From Grimontia marina (lineage in GTDB: Bacteria > Pseudomonadota > Gammaproteobacteria > Enterobacterales > Vibrionaceae), in assembly GCF_900060185.1 (NCBI RefSeq), contig NZ_FIZY01000018.1, forward strand, positions 1-64,000: 64,000 nt of DNA, given 5' to 3'. Each line of letters opens with the position of its first letter. Position 1 is the stretch's first letter. Made by a program: the position numbers and the translations under genes. This document shows, one piece after another, positions 43,807 through 63,550 of the stretch. The notes beneath the pieces were generated by a model that did no database searches, was not told the DNA's origin, and saw only the letters and a program-made list of their open reading frames with translations.

Positions 43807-44026
43807 AATACCTCCATTGATTAGTCCGCTGATGTTATCTCAAAGAAAGCATCAGACCAAAGTCTTAGGACAAGAAAAAACTGAGAGAAAGCTTATGTTT
43901 ATCGGAGCTAATTAACATTACATTTACAATCTCAACTATCCTTTGCGAGATATCTGCAGCAGGAAGATCACTCGTCCTCCCTGCTAAATTCCATGGCTAC
44001 GGATACCTCTAACATTGGAGTGTTGT

Positions 44027-45040
44027 ATGAAAATCAAATACTTGGTGAAGACACTTTCACTCGCATCAGCAATTATCACCGCTGGAATGGGAAGCGCTAG
44101 CGCTCAAGACCGCGACTATATCCTCGCAACCGCATCGACTGGTGGTACCTACTACCCAGTTGGTGTTGCGCTGGCAACGCTGAGCAAAGTGAAGCTGGAA
44201 CCCAAGCATAAATTCTCCCTTTCCGCGATCAGTTCTGCAGGATCCGGTGAGAACGTGAAGTTACTGCGTGAGAACGAAGCTCAGTTTGCTATTTTGCAAG
44301 GTCTTTACGGAGCTTGGGCATGGAACGGCGAAGGCAAGGTGAAGCAGGCAGGTCCTCAGAAAGAGCTACGCTCTGTGTCCATGCTTTGGCAAAACGTTGA
44401 GCACTTTATCGTACTGAGTGACGTCGCGAAAACAGGCACCATGGAGGATATGAACGCGATGGACGGTAAGAAGTTCTCGATCGGTAAGAAGAATTCCGGC
44501 ACTGAAGGCTCTGGCCTTCAAATTTTGTCGGGACTGGATATCAACACCGACAAATTTAACATGGCCCATCTTGGTTATGGTGCCAGTGCTGATGCGCTGC
44601 AAAATGGTAACATCGACGGTATGAACACCCCAGCAGGTGTGCCAGTCAGCGCCGTTACCCGTGCATATGCGGCCATGGGCGATAAAATCAAGATCCTGAA
44701 CTTTACCGATGAGCAAGTGAAAGAAGCCAACGGCAGCTACAACTTGTGGACCCGCTTTGTGATTGAGCCAAACACTTACCCGGGACAAACCGAAGCGGTT
44801 GAAACTATCGCGCAGCCAAACTTTCTGGCAGTACGCAGTGATATCAGTGACGAAGATGTATACCTGCTCACCAAAACCATCTATGAGAATCTGGCATTCC
44901 TGAACGGCATCCACAAAGCAACTAAAGCGATGTCACTTCAGAAAGCAATTGATGGCCTGCCAGTGCCACTGCATCCTGGTGCGGCGCGCTACTTCAAAGA
45001 GCAAGGCCTAGCGATTCCTGATCACCTTGTCAGTCAATAA
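44027..45040 (+). CDS. TAXI-family TRAP transporter solute-binding protein
   Basis: A 337-residue periplasmic receptor with a signal peptide (TAGMGSASA). The TAXI family hallmark ILATASTGGTYYPVGVALATL follows at once, with the later IGKKNSGTEGSGLQIL ligand loop. The TTG at 44015 is an upstream option, but GGAG (44017-44020) serves ATG 44027. It is the receptor of the TRAP transporter encoded 90 bp downstream by the fused permease gene, with a hairpin between them. Glutamate, taurine-like or other acids are possible ligands. Confidence 0.93.
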   Translation: MKIKYLVKTLSLASAIITAGMGSASAQDRDYILATASTGGTYYPVGVALATLSKVKLEPKHKFSLSAISSAGSGENVKLLRENEAQFAILQGLYGAWAWNGEGKVKQAGPQKELRSVSMLWQNVEHFIVLSDVAKTGTMEDMNAMDGKKFSIGKKNSGTEGSGLQILSGLDINTDKFNMAHLGYGASADALQNGNIDGMNTPAGVPVSAVTRAYAAMGDKIKILNFTDEQVKEANGSYNLWTRFVIEPNTYPGQTEAVETIAQPNFLAVRSDISDEDVYLLTKTIYENLAFLNGIHKATKAMSLQKAIDGLPVPLHPGAARYFKEQGLAIPDHLVSQ

Positions 45041-45053
45041 ATCCTAAGTAAAA

Positions 45054-45075
45054 AGGCGCTGACCGGTCAGCGCCT
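45054..45075 (+). terminator. Perfect palindrome between TRAP receptor and permease genes
   Basis: An 11-bp perfect inverted repeat, AGGCGCTGACC joined directly to GGTCAGCGCCT, followed by CCTTTTATTTT. It is an attenuator that should let the receptor be made in excess. Confidence 0.8.
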
Positions 45076-45130
45076 CCTTTTATTTTCAGCCCAACAGGAC
45101 GTCGTGCCTTCTCCGCACGCTAGAGGGAAT

Positions 45131-47266
45131 ATGACCGATAAATCTTCCAGCGCAGATTCGCCTCAGGAACTCGAAACCGAACTCAACCAGTTTGAACTCA
45201 CCCAGCGGTCCGACTTTCCGCTAATCACCCGCATTGTCACTGTGTTCGGAATTGCGCTTTCACTCGTTCACATATGGTTTAACACGCTCGCCACCTTACC
45301 TGAACTCTGGGTGTCCGCTGCACACTTCGCTGGTTTTTCAGTGATGTGTGCCTTGACCTACCCTGCAGCGGCTAAATGGCGTAAAAGCCGGTTTGCTCTG
45401 GCCATCGACATTGGTATTGCAGTCGCCGCTATTGCCTGTTTGGTTTACGTAATTTTCGCGGAAGACGCTCTTTACGAACGTGGTGTTACCTTCGTGACCA
45501 GCGACTGGGTGTTTTCTGTTATTGCCATATTGATTGCACTTGAACTTATCCGACGCACCATGGGCTGGTTTATCCCTTGCCTGATTGTCGTCGCATTGAG
45601 CTATGTAGTTTGGTGGGGAAGCTGGCTGGATGGAATATTCGCCTTCCCTGGGCTTTCTGCCGAAACCATGCTTTACCGCGCCTTTTATAGTTCTGAAGGC
45701 ATGTTTGGCCCGATCTCCCGAATATCATGGAGCTATGTCTTCATGTTCATTTTGTTTGGAGCGTTTCTGGTTAAATCCGGTGCGGGTGATTACATCATCA
45801 ATGTTTCCCGTGCGGCGGCAGGTAAAATCATCGGCGGCCCAGGTTTTGTCGCCGTATTGGGTTCTGGCTTGATGGGTTCCGTCTCCGGATCCAGTGTCGC
45901 CAATACGGTGTCTACCGGGGTAATTACCATCCCCCTGATGAAGAAAGCTGGCTTTCCACCTAAGTTTGCAGCAGGCGTGGAAGCCGCAGCATCTACAGGC
46001 GGGCAGCTTATGCCACCTGTTATGGGGGCTGGCGCTTTTATCATGGCGTCATACACCCAAATCCCGTACGTCGAAATCATCGCGGTATCATTTGCTCCAG
46101 CGCTGATTTATTTCCTGTCGGTAGCATTTTTCGTGCGCATTGAAGCAAAACGTTCAGGTGTTCATCAACTGGAGACCGACACACCTTCGATGTTCTCCGT
46201 GTTGGCATCTGGCTGGCACTATCTCATTCCACTCGCTGTACTTGTCGCCTTGCTGGTAATGGATTTCACACCAACCTATGCAGCAGGCATTTCGATTATT
46301 TCCGTTGTAGTTTCATCTTGGCTTTCACCGAATAGAATGGGTGTTGCGGATATCTTTGATGCGCTCGCCCAAGGTGCTCGCAACATGGCGACCACCGCCG
46401 TATTACTTACAGGCATTGGATTAGTGGTGAATGTTATTAGTACCACTGGCATTGGGAATACCTTCTCCTTGATGATCAATGACTGGGCGGGGGGTAGCCT
46501 GTTCATTATGATTGTATTAGTTGCCCTCGCTTCTCTTATATTGGGTATGGGTTTGCCCGTTACTGCGTCCTACATCGTATTGGGTACCCTTTCCGCTCCA
46601 GCACTATATGGGTTGATTGCAGAGCAGCAACTGCTTGAGCTTCTCATTACAGGCCAACTGCCAGAAGAAGCCAAAACCATATTTATGCTGATTGCGCCTG
46701 AACAACTCGCCGCTCTCGGCTCGCCAATGTCATTTGAAATGGCCGTCGACTTGGTCGGCAAAATCCCTGATGACTTTAAAGCAACGCTTCTGGAGCAGTC
46801 TCTTGGTCCAGTAACTGTTGGCTTAGCATTATTAGCTGCCCATCTCATCATATTCTGGCTATCACAAGACAGTAACGTGACACCTCCCGTCTGTTTAACC
46901 GCCTTTGCAGCCGCAACCATTGCCCGCACCCCGCCAATGGCGACAGGATTCAAGGCGTGGAAAATCGCCAAAGGGCTATATCTGGTGCCATTACTTATGG
47001 CCTATACGCCATTGGTCGCTGGGGATTTCCAACAGATGGTGATAGTGACCCTATTTGCAATTCTGGGCACCTGGGCGCTTGTAGCAGGTCTGGAAGGTTA
47101 TCTTGAAGGTCCAATTAATCCTCTATTCCGAACAGCGACATTTGGCATGGCGGCATTGATGATGTGGCCTGGACTTGATCTCTGGGCTCGCGTGTTGGGT
47201 GCTGCGTTATTCATTGCGTTAGTTGTTTACTCCTATAAAAAAGCACCAACACTAACCACAGCTTAA
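45131..47266 (+). CDS. Fused TRAP transporter permease (DctQM-type, TAXI-associated)
   Basis: A 711-residue permease with about 18 hydrophobic segments. The N-terminal part holds the DctQ-like small unit and the rest is the DctM unit, as in the 4TM/12TM fusions typical of TAXI systems. It has GSGLMGSVSGSSVANTVSTGVITIP and ASTGGQLMPPVMGAGAF, and later SLILGMGLPVTASYIVLGTL, where ion and substrate sites occur. It works with the TAXI receptor upstream, using sodium-coupled uptake. AGAGGG lies 4 nt before ATG 45131; a GTG at 45104 is unlikely. Confidence 0.93.
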   Translation: MTDKSSSADSPQELETELNQFELTQRSDFPLITRIVTVFGIALSLVHIWFNTLATLPELWVSAAHFAGFSVMCALTYPAAAKWRKSRFALAIDIGIAVAAIACLVYVIFAEDALYERGVTFVTSDWVFSVIAILIALELIRRTMGWFIPCLIVVALSYVVWWGSWLDGIFAFPGLSAETMLYRAFYSSEGMFGPISRISWSYVFMFILFGAFLVKSGAGDYIINVSRAAAGKIIGGPGFVAVLGSGLMGSVSGSSVANTVSTGVITIPLMKKAGFPPKFAAGVEAAASTGGQLMPPVMGAGAFIMASYTQIPYVEIIAVSFAPALIYFLSVAFFVRIEAKRSGVHQLETDTPSMFSVLASGWHYLIPLAVLVALLVMDFTPTYAAGISIISVVVSSWLSPNRMGVADIFDALAQGARNMATTAVLLTGIGLVVNVISTTGIGNTFSLMINDWAGGSLFIMIVLVALASLILGMGLPVTASYIVLGTLSAPALYGLIAEQQLLELLITGQLPEEAKTIFMLIAPEQLAALGSPMSFEMAVDLVGKIPDDFKATLLEQSLGPVTVGLALLAAHLIIFWLSQDSNVTPPVCLTAFAAATIARTPPMATGFKAWKIAKGLYLVPLLMAYTPLVAGDFQQMVIVTLFAILGTWALVAGLEGYLEGPINPLFRTATFGMAALMMWPGLDLWARVLGAALFIALVVYSYKKAPTLTTA

Positions 47267-47288
47267 ACTGACCGATTGAACCAAAAGC

Positions 47289-47315
47289 AAAAAAGCGCCT
47301 TTAAGGTGCTTTTTT
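47289..47315. terminator. Bidirectional terminator between TRAP permease and cheV
   Basis: AAAAAAGCGCCTT/AAGGTGCTTTTTT stem with a single G-T pair and A/T tracts on both strands. Confidence 0.85.
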
Positions 47316-47328
47316 AACCAAAGGGACA

Positions 47329-48318
47329 CTACTTCTTTTCATCGACCAACACCAAACTATCCATCAAACCAACCATACGTCCAATTTCCGGTTTAGTGAT
47401 AGTGTCATTAGCGCCCAACTCAAGTGCCTTACGGCGGTTGTCTTCACTCATTAAGGATGAAAACATGACAATGGGGATATCTTTGTATTCGCCAATATCC
47501 CTTAGCCTTTTCACTAGATGCAGGCCATCCATTTTTGGCATTTCTACGTCAGACACAACGCCATCAACGAATTCTGAAATGGGGAGCTGTTCCTCGGTAC
47601 AAAGGCGAACGAATTCCATCATGTTATCCAGACCATCCTGACCATCCTTCGCAGTGATAACGTTGTAACCGGCAGACCTCAGCGTATTCTCAATCAGACG
47701 CCTGATAAATGCGGAATCATCAACAACAAGGATGGTTTTCGCCTCTCGTCTTGCCATCATGGCATCATCTATGACCACGGATCTGTCTTTGGTGACATCG
47801 TATTTTTCCATGCTGAGCTCTGGGTTAATGTCAGCTATGATTTTCTCGAAGTCCAGGATCATAATGAGATTGGCTTTCTGACGGACAACCGCCACCACAC
47901 AGTCCTGATCAGAAGATTCAAGGAATTGGCTGGGAGATTCCACCTCTTCCCAAGAAATACGGTGTATTCGACTTACACTATCGACCAAGAAGCCATTCGA
48001 CATCTTGTTGAAGTCAGTAACTATCACTACTTTTTTGTCGATATTGCTCGTCGTAGGAACGTTAAGCCAACTGGCTAAATCCACTAAAGGAATCAGTTTT
48101 CCACGGAGAGAAAATACGCCCAAGACATTCGGCTGCGCATTCGGATAGTCTGTTGTATCCGGAACACGAATAACCTCGCGTACTTTGGCCACATTAATTC
48201 CGTAATAGCATAATTTCTTAGACCCATCGGGTAATACTTTCTCTAATCGAAACTCTATAATCTCGAGCTCATTGGTACCACTTTCTGTCAAAATAGATGT
48301 TTTAGGTTCTATGCTCAT
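47329..48318 (-). CDS. cheV: Chemotaxis coupling/receiver protein CheV
   Basis: A 329-residue CheV. The N-terminal half is a CheW-type coupling domain (CYYGINVAKVREVIRVP; RGKLIPLVDLASWL). The C-terminal half is a receiver domain with VVDDSAFIR, phospho-acceptor Asp in VVSDVEMPKMDG, VMFSS and a lysine in TITKPE. CheV links chemoreceptors to CheA and buffers phosphate. The ATG at 48318 is taken; a TTG nine codons earlier has no better site. It is not in a chemotaxis operon here, as is usual in Vibrio. Confidence 0.94.
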   Translation of the reverse strand: MSIEPKTSILTESGTNELEIIEFRLEKVLPDGSKKLCYYGINVAKVREVIRVPDTTDYPNAQPNVLGVFSLRGKLIPLVDLASWLNVPTTSNIDKKVVIVTDFNKMSNGFLVDSVSRIHRISWEEVESPSQFLESSDQDCVVAVVRQKANLIMILDFEKIIADINPELSMEKYDVTKDRSVVIDDAMMARREAKTILVVDDSAFIRRLIENTLRSAGYNVITAKDGQDGLDNMMEFVRLCTEEQLPISEFVDGVVSDVEMPKMDGLHLVKRLRDIGEYKDIPIVMFSSLMSEDNRRKALELGANDTITKPEIGRMVGLMDSLVLVDEKK

Positions 48319-48471
48319 ACCAGATCTCAATGCATGTAGGGGCAATAAACAGTTATGTCCCTTAACAGCATAGTCTTAATCTATCTACAGACGACTCAAT
48401 TAGCGAAATTAGTTACCTCCAATTCAACGCCTTGGGTTTAAAAGTCCATTTTATTTGGCACAGATCACAAC

Positions 48472-58725
<10,254 letters not shown>

Positions 58726-59180
58726 CACGGTACCTATTAGCCCTTACGAATCTCCCTTCCGACTGACCAATCTGTCTAGTTTTACCAACAAAATTGCGGT
58801 GTGAGGTTATTTTGAATTGAAGCCGCCCATTACTGCGCTTGAAAGTCTGACGTACTCAATTTAGTAAAAAATTAATGCCCTACAAACAGTTTGGCCCTTA
58901 GAGGTTTATTTTGACCTGTCTCATTTTTGATATAAAGGCGATATAGACAAGCTAGAGGGCTTAAATCTGTTCAAACATGCCCTATTTTTTACGTCGGTAA
59001 TGCAAATATGTGATTTAAAGCAATTTCTGATGATGAAATTGTCTATTTATCTGAGCAGAAAGGCATTTTCATGAAAACCCAAACAGATAAATCAAAAGGA
59101 ATTTTCTAGGTTAAATCACTACATTTTGACGCATTTAATTTTTCTCACGCAAGGTCTAGTTTCGCTTTAAGGGAGCATTC
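58726..59180. promoter_or_regulatory. Divergent control region between adhesin and TolC-type genes
   Basis: An A/T-rich 455-bp region. It holds a 9-bp inverted repeat, ATTTATCTG (59045) and CAGATAAAT (59084), and within its loop a 12-codon frame (59071-59109) with AAGG upstream that could be a leader peptide. No known binding site is recognised. Confidence 0.5.
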
Positions 59181-60587
59181 ATGAAGCAACGTAACACCAA
59201 CTATAGACTGCGGTTTTTGGCAAGCACACCCGGTATTCCTAATGCATGGAAACCTACATTAGGTGTCATCGTGTTTGCGCTTGTTTCAGTTGGTATTTCA
59301 CCTTTGGTTCAAGCGCAATCCTTAGAACAAGCTGTAGCAATGACACTTTCACAAAACCCAACAATCAGAGAAGCCTATAACGAGTTAAAAAGTCGCGAAG
59401 CTGATATAGATGCATCACGAGGCGGATACCTTCCATCTGTTGATCTCGATGCAGGCATCGGCTACGCCCAATATGACAGCGACAATAACGATGGAACCTA
59501 TCGCCCCAGAGACGTTCGCATCAGTCTACGGCAGTTAATCTGGGATGGCTCTATTACTTACAACGACATCAAACGCACCCAAGCAGAAGCAGAAGCGCAA
59601 CGTTTCCAACTGCTAGCTGACGCGCAGGATACAGCACTAGCTGTTACGGATGCCTATATTGAGGTTCTTCGCACTCAGGCTATTCGTGACCTTTCGCAGA
59701 AAAATCTCGACACTCATGAACGAATTGTCGGAGACATCCAAAAGCGCACGGATTCAGGTATCAGCTCTACAGCAGATCTTTCACAAGCAGAAGGTCGTCT
59801 AGCACAAGCTCAAACCAACTTGCTCTCAGCAATGAGTAATGTCGATGACGCAGTGATTGAATTCGAGCGTATTGTCGGTGCTTCCCCGCTTGATTTGGTC
59901 GCACCAGAAGTGGATGCGAAGTATATCCCCCCAACGCTCTCAGAAGCACTCACCACGGCGAAAGAGAACAACCCGGTGATGAAAGTAGCAGCCAACGATG
60001 TTGAAGCAGCACACCGTCAATACAAGCAGGCGAAAGGAGACTTCTTGCCAACTTTCAGTATTGAAGCATCACAGGAATGGGGGGAAGAGTTGGACGGCCA
60101 ACCGGGCGAGACCGACGAATTCCAAGCCATGCTGCGCATGCGCTACAACCTGTTTAATGGCGGTACGGATGCGGCAGAAGCGCGCAGCGCTGCATACCAA
60201 ATAAATAAAGCAAAGAACATTCGACACAACGCGCATCGTCTTTTGATAGAAAGTACACGTTTGGCTTGGACAGCAAAAGAGTTGGCAGAAAAACAAACCC
60301 AGTTCCTGCAACAACACGTTGATTCTGCGTCTAAAACGCTCGAAGCATATGAGAAACAGTATTTAATTGGTCGTCGTACCCTGCTCGATCTCCTCAACAC
60401 GGAAAACGAGTTGTTCGATGCGCGTCGCTCATACATTGATTCTCACTACACCGGTATCTACTCAAAATACCGTGTATTGAACGCCACTGGCCTGCTGCTT
60501 GACGAACTACGCGTAGATACGCCAAAAGAGTGGAAGACCTCTATCTACGGCAAAAACAATGGAAACCAACAAGGAGACACAGAATGA
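59181..60587 (+). CDS. TolC-family outer-membrane channel for type I secretion (LapE/AggA-like)
   Basis: A 468-residue outer-membrane protein with a signal sequence ending near LVQAQ and two repeated TolC halves (each with a long coiled-coil hairpin). Landmarks are LEQAVAMTLSQNPTIREAYN, the first barrel strands, then LSEALTTAKENNPVMKVAAN in the second half, and LIGRRTLLDLLNTENELFDA near the end, as in AggA/LapE. It is divergent from the giant adhesin and overlaps the next gene as ATGA. The ABC ATPase and membrane-fusion genes (LapB/LapC) are not in the window. Confidence 0.93.
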   Translation: MKQRNTNYRLRFLASTPGIPNAWKPTLGVIVFALVSVGISPLVQAQSLEQAVAMTLSQNPTIREAYNELKSREADIDASRGGYLPSVDLDAGIGYAQYDSDNNDGTYRPRDVRISLRQLIWDGSITYNDIKRTQAEAEAQRFQLLADAQDTALAVTDAYIEVLRTQAIRDLSQKNLDTHERIVGDIQKRTDSGISSTADLSQAEGRLAQAQTNLLSAMSNVDDAVIEFERIVGASPLDLVAPEVDAKYIPPTLSEALTTAKENNPVMKVAANDVEAAHRQYKQAKGDFLPTFSIEASQEWGEELDGQPGETDEFQAMLRMRYNLFNGGTDAAEARSAAYQINKAKNIRHNAHRLLIESTRLAWTAKELAEKQTQFLQQHVDSASKTLEAYEKQYLIGRRTLLDLLNTENELFDARRSYIDSHYTGIYSKYRVLNATGLLLDELRVDTPKEWKTSIYGKNNGNQQGDTE

Positions 60588-61225
60588 TGAACGCTTTTCA
60601 GCGATACGCTGTCCTGTCTCGTCAAGTTCTCAGCAGTATATTTCTGATCATCGCAGCGCTGGTGTTGACAGGATGTTCCATCAGCGCGCCGCAAGCCCCC
60701 GTCGCTAGCCAACAAGCTGATTTACTGGATAATGACAGCGATGGAGTCATCAACGCCCGGGATAACTGCGAAGGCACCCCTGCTGGCGCCGTCATTAACA
60801 ATGATGGTTGCTCAGAAGAGTTTGAAATCAGTGCCCGTGATGACCTCCATATCCTGTTTGCCAATGACTCTTCAAGGATCCCGGCAAGCTTCATTGGCGA
60901 AGTCAATGACCTTGCCAGCTTTATGAAGTCTTTCTCCTCCATCGTGGTGGAACTGAAAGGGTATGCTAGCATTATTGGCGAGCCGGATTACAACCTCACG
61001 CTATCAGAACGCCGTTCCAAGGCTGTCAAAAGTGCACTCATTGAACAAGGAATCATACCAGACCGTGTCCGCATTGTTGGCTACGGCGAGGCTGAACCTG
61101 TTGAAGCGCAGACCCAGGAACAATCCGACATTCTGAGCCGACGTGTAACGGCAAGCGTGAAAGTTTCTGAAACGGACATTGTTAAGAAATGGACGATTTA
61201 CACAACCTCACCTGAAGATGAGTAG
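60584..61225 (+). CDS. OmpA-family peptidoglycan-binding lipoprotein of the type I secretion unit
   Basis: A 213-residue lipoprotein (lipobox LVLTGC). A calcium-binding thrombospondin type 3-like stretch, DNDSDGVINARDNCEGTPAG, follows. Then an OmpA C-terminal domain with LSERRSKAVKSALIEQGIIP and RVRIVGYGEAEP, which binds peptidoglycan. ATG 60584 has AAGGAG 7 nt upstream and overlaps the TolC stop. Such genes follow LapE-type porins in many Vibrio and may anchor the channel. A strong terminator follows. Confidence 0.93.
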   Translation: MMNAFQRYAVLSRQVLSSIFLIIAALVLTGCSISAPQAPVASQQADLLDNDSDGVINARDNCEGTPAGAVINNDGCSEEFEISARDDLHILFANDSSRIPASFIGEVNDLASFMKSFSSIVVELKGYASIIGEPDYNLTLSERRSKAVKSALIEQGIIPDRVRIVGYGEAEPVEAQTQEQSDILSRRVTASVKVSETDIVKKWTIYTTSPEDE

Positions 61226-61246
61226 TCCTCGAAAGATATACAACGC

Positions 61247-61270
61247 AAAAGGGCCAATTTGGCCCTTTTT
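61247..61270 (+). terminator. Terminator of the TolC-OmpA unit
   Basis: Nine-base-pair stem AAAAGGGCC/GGCCCTTTT with 5-nt loop and T-run. Confidence 0.9.
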
Positions 61271-61307
61271 CATTTGTCGTTGTTATCGTTCGTAAGTGGT
61301 TGGAGAT

Positions 61308-61649
61308 TCAATGAAGGGTAATAGGGTCAATGGTTCCCTGATTGGTTGGCAATGCCAGCAGCAGCCAAAAATCTAAGTCAGTTTCAGTACATTTATCCGG
61401 TGTTACGCGAATCACGCCTTTACACCGTTTACCACTCGGTTGCTCCAGAAATGCCCCAGGACGTCGTAAAGCTTCTTTAATGCATTCATCTCCAACGACA
61501 AACTGCAGGCCGTCATCATCGACGATGCTGAATAAGCGCCCGTGCTGATAAAAGTACACACGCTCGTTCTCGACTTCTTCCCGAATTCCTGACACACCTA
61601 GCAGTGCTTGGCGAACAAAACCTGATAGCTCTAGCCCAGTCACACTCAT
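61308..61649 (-). CDS. Small protein, weakly TfoX N-terminal-like
   Basis: A 113-residue soluble protein with GRLFSIVDDDGLQFVVGDE in the middle, a pattern that recalls the TfoX/Sxy N-terminal fold, but the similarity is faint. ATG 61649 has a GGATAAG site; a longer frame reaches 61691. The remaining part, KGVIRVTPDKCTETDLDFWL, is unique to me. It is convergent with the OmpA gene. I would not assign a function. Confidence 0.5.
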   Translation of the reverse strand: MSVTGLELSGFVRQALLGVSGIREEVENERVYFYQHGRLFSIVDDDGLQFVVGDECIKEALRRPGAFLEQPSGKRCKGVIRVTPDKCTETDLDFWLLLALPTNQGTIDPITLH

Positions 61650-62110
61650 TGTTCTTATCCATAAATTTATTACAACGACATTCGCCACCACTATAGTTAT
61701 ATGAAACGCTCTTTTGAGCCCAAAACATCAATATTCGTAAGAAAATCGTCAAAAAGTCTGACAGACTTATAATCAACTTCGTAAAGCACAACTCATCATT
61801 ATTAAGTTTTTAGGGAAAAAGCATCAGTTTCTGGTACCAAACATAGTTAAACCATAAAGAATACTGTCAATCGTATAGCAATAGAAAAATGTGTAGTTTT
61901 CATCAGTTTGATCTCGCACACAATTCAATCCCAATGCTTATTAACTTTGTTTATGCTGCACTACGCTTTAACAGTGAGACACACATCTCATCTATATACT
62001 CGTCTGCACTCCGTTGACGTTTGACTGCGTACCAATAAATAAGGAGGTGACCCCCGCCGACAAGATGACAACCTTTCTGTTCGCAATGTTAATAACTAAG
62101 GAGAGACGGT
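61650..62110. other. Gap before the photolyase gene with an unusually strong Shine-Dalgarno sequence
   Basis: No gene is evident between 61650 and 62040. At 62040-62050 lies TAAGGAGGTGA, complementary to 11 bases of the 16S rRNA 3' end. The next ATG (62065) is too far, about 15 nt, and opens a frame of about 20 codons that runs past the photolyase start. A second ordinary site, GGAGAG, serves the ATG at 62111. Confidence 0.5.
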
Positions 62111-63394
62111 ATGAAAGGGCTTATATGGTTTAGACACGATTTACGACTGGCAGACAACCCATCACTCGTCGCCCTCTCCCGGCGCTGCAGCGAAGCCCTC
62201 ATGGTCTACGTGATTGACCCTGAGTGGTTTAGACCTGCTCACTTTCAATCCCGTCACTTGGGACGATTCAGGGAAGAGTTCCTTTACCAATCTCTGCGTG
62301 CGCTGGAGAGCGAACTAAAAAAACGAAAACAACGACTGGTGGTGAAAGTCGGGAATCCCCTTCATGTCATCCCAGATCTGTGTAAAAAGCATGGCATAAA
62401 CCTCTTGGCAGTCACAGATCATCCCGGTGTGTATGAGCGTCAGCAAGTTGCCTATTTATCTCGAACACTTAGCTGTGAAGTCAGCGTCGGCGAAAGCTTT
62501 TCTCTCTTCCTCCGTAGCCAACTTACATTCGATAAAACCTCTTATCCGCCGACGTTCAGCCAGTTTAAGAAACACGTCGAAAATAAGAATATTCTACCGT
62601 GTATTCCTATCAGTGCCCCGGATTCCTTACCAAAGCATATTGATGAACGACGCGACATCTGGGGTGGGCAGGAATTTGTCTACGACCTGACGCCTTATCA
62701 AGGTGGCGAAGACTCAGGTATGGTCCAGCTCAATCACTTCTTTTGGAAAACTCAAGGACTCAAAAACTACAAAGAAACCCGAAATGGTTTAGATGGATGG
62801 CAGTTTTCTTCACGATTATCCGCCTGGCTGGCAAACGGTTCAATTTCACCTCGTATTGTCGCTGCGGAACTGGATAACTACGAATATCGTCACGGGCGTT
62901 CAGACTCCACTGAATCCATGTATTCAGAACTCCTGTGGCGTGAATACTTCCAATGGATGATGCATTACCATGGCGCCAGCATGTTTGCCTTTGAAGGTAT
63001 TAAGAATAAACGTCCACTCACCACCTATTACTGCCAAAACTACAAAGCCTGGGAACAAGGCACCACAGATTATCCCATTGTGAATGCCTGTATGCGACAA
63101 TTGAACCAAACCGGCTATATGTCGAATCGGGGTCGTCAGATCGTCGCTTCCTGTTTAGTCAATGAACTTGGTGTGGATTGGCGCTTTGGTGCGGCTTACT
63201 TCGAGCAGCAGTTGATCGACTTTGATGTCGCTACCAACTATGGAAACTGGCAATACCTGGCAGGTGTCGGCGCCGATCCGCGGGGTCAACGCCATTTCAA
63301 TCTAGAAAAGCAAACCGAGATTTACGATCCTGATGGTACATTCGTCAAGAAATGGGCGAATTCGAAATCGTCAGAAAGTTTACTGAAGTTTTGA
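62111..63394 (+). CDS. Photolyase/cryptochrome, DASH type
   Basis: A 427-residue flavoprotein. The N-terminal photolyase domain (MKGLIWFRHDLRLADNPSL) binds the antenna cofactor. The C-terminal FAD-binding domain contains SELLWREYFQWMMHYHGASMFAFEG, YPIVNACMRQLNQTGYMSNRGRQI and GNWQYLAGVG. The WREYF and ATNYGNWQYLAGVG region points to the DASH group, which repairs single-stranded pyrimidine dimers; DASH and CPD photolyases cannot be told apart with certainty here. It is a single-gene unit with a GGAGAG site and strong terminator. Confidence 0.93.
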   Translation: MKGLIWFRHDLRLADNPSLVALSRRCSEALMVYVIDPEWFRPAHFQSRHLGRFREEFLYQSLRALESELKKRKQRLVVKVGNPLHVIPDLCKKHGINLLAVTDHPGVYERQQVAYLSRTLSCEVSVGESFSLFLRSQLTFDKTSYPPTFSQFKKHVENKNILPCIPISAPDSLPKHIDERRDIWGGQEFVYDLTPYQGGEDSGMVQLNHFFWKTQGLKNYKETRNGLDGWQFSSRLSAWLANGSISPRIVAAELDNYEYRHGRSDSTESMYSELLWREYFQWMMHYHGASMFAFEGIKNKRPLTTYYCQNYKAWEQGTTDYPIVNACMRQLNQTGYMSNRGRQIVASCLVNELGVDWRFGAAYFEQQLIDFDVATNYGNWQYLAGVGADPRGQRHFNLEKQTEIYDPDGTFVKKWANSKSSESLLKF

Positions 63395-63409
63395 ACATCA
63401 ACAAGTGTG

Positions 63410-63434
63410 AAAGGCGACCTTAGGTCGCCTTTTT
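63410..63434 (+). terminator. Terminator of the photolyase gene
   Basis: AAAGGCGACCT/AGGTCGCCTTT stem with a tight loop and T-run, 16 nt after the stop. Confidence 0.9.
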
Positions 63435-63550
63435 CTTACCCTAAAAACCACCAAGTAAAAGGAGAAAATCAAATCAGTCAACGCTTTCTGAATGTGGCCA
63501 GTCGCATTGATTACTCCATTTACATGATGAAAATGATGGCTGAAATTACC

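Noticed and set aside
62040-62052. Fragment of a 16S rRNA gene
   Set aside because: Only 11 bases match the anti-Shine-Dalgarno complement, and flanking sequence on either strand is not rRNA.
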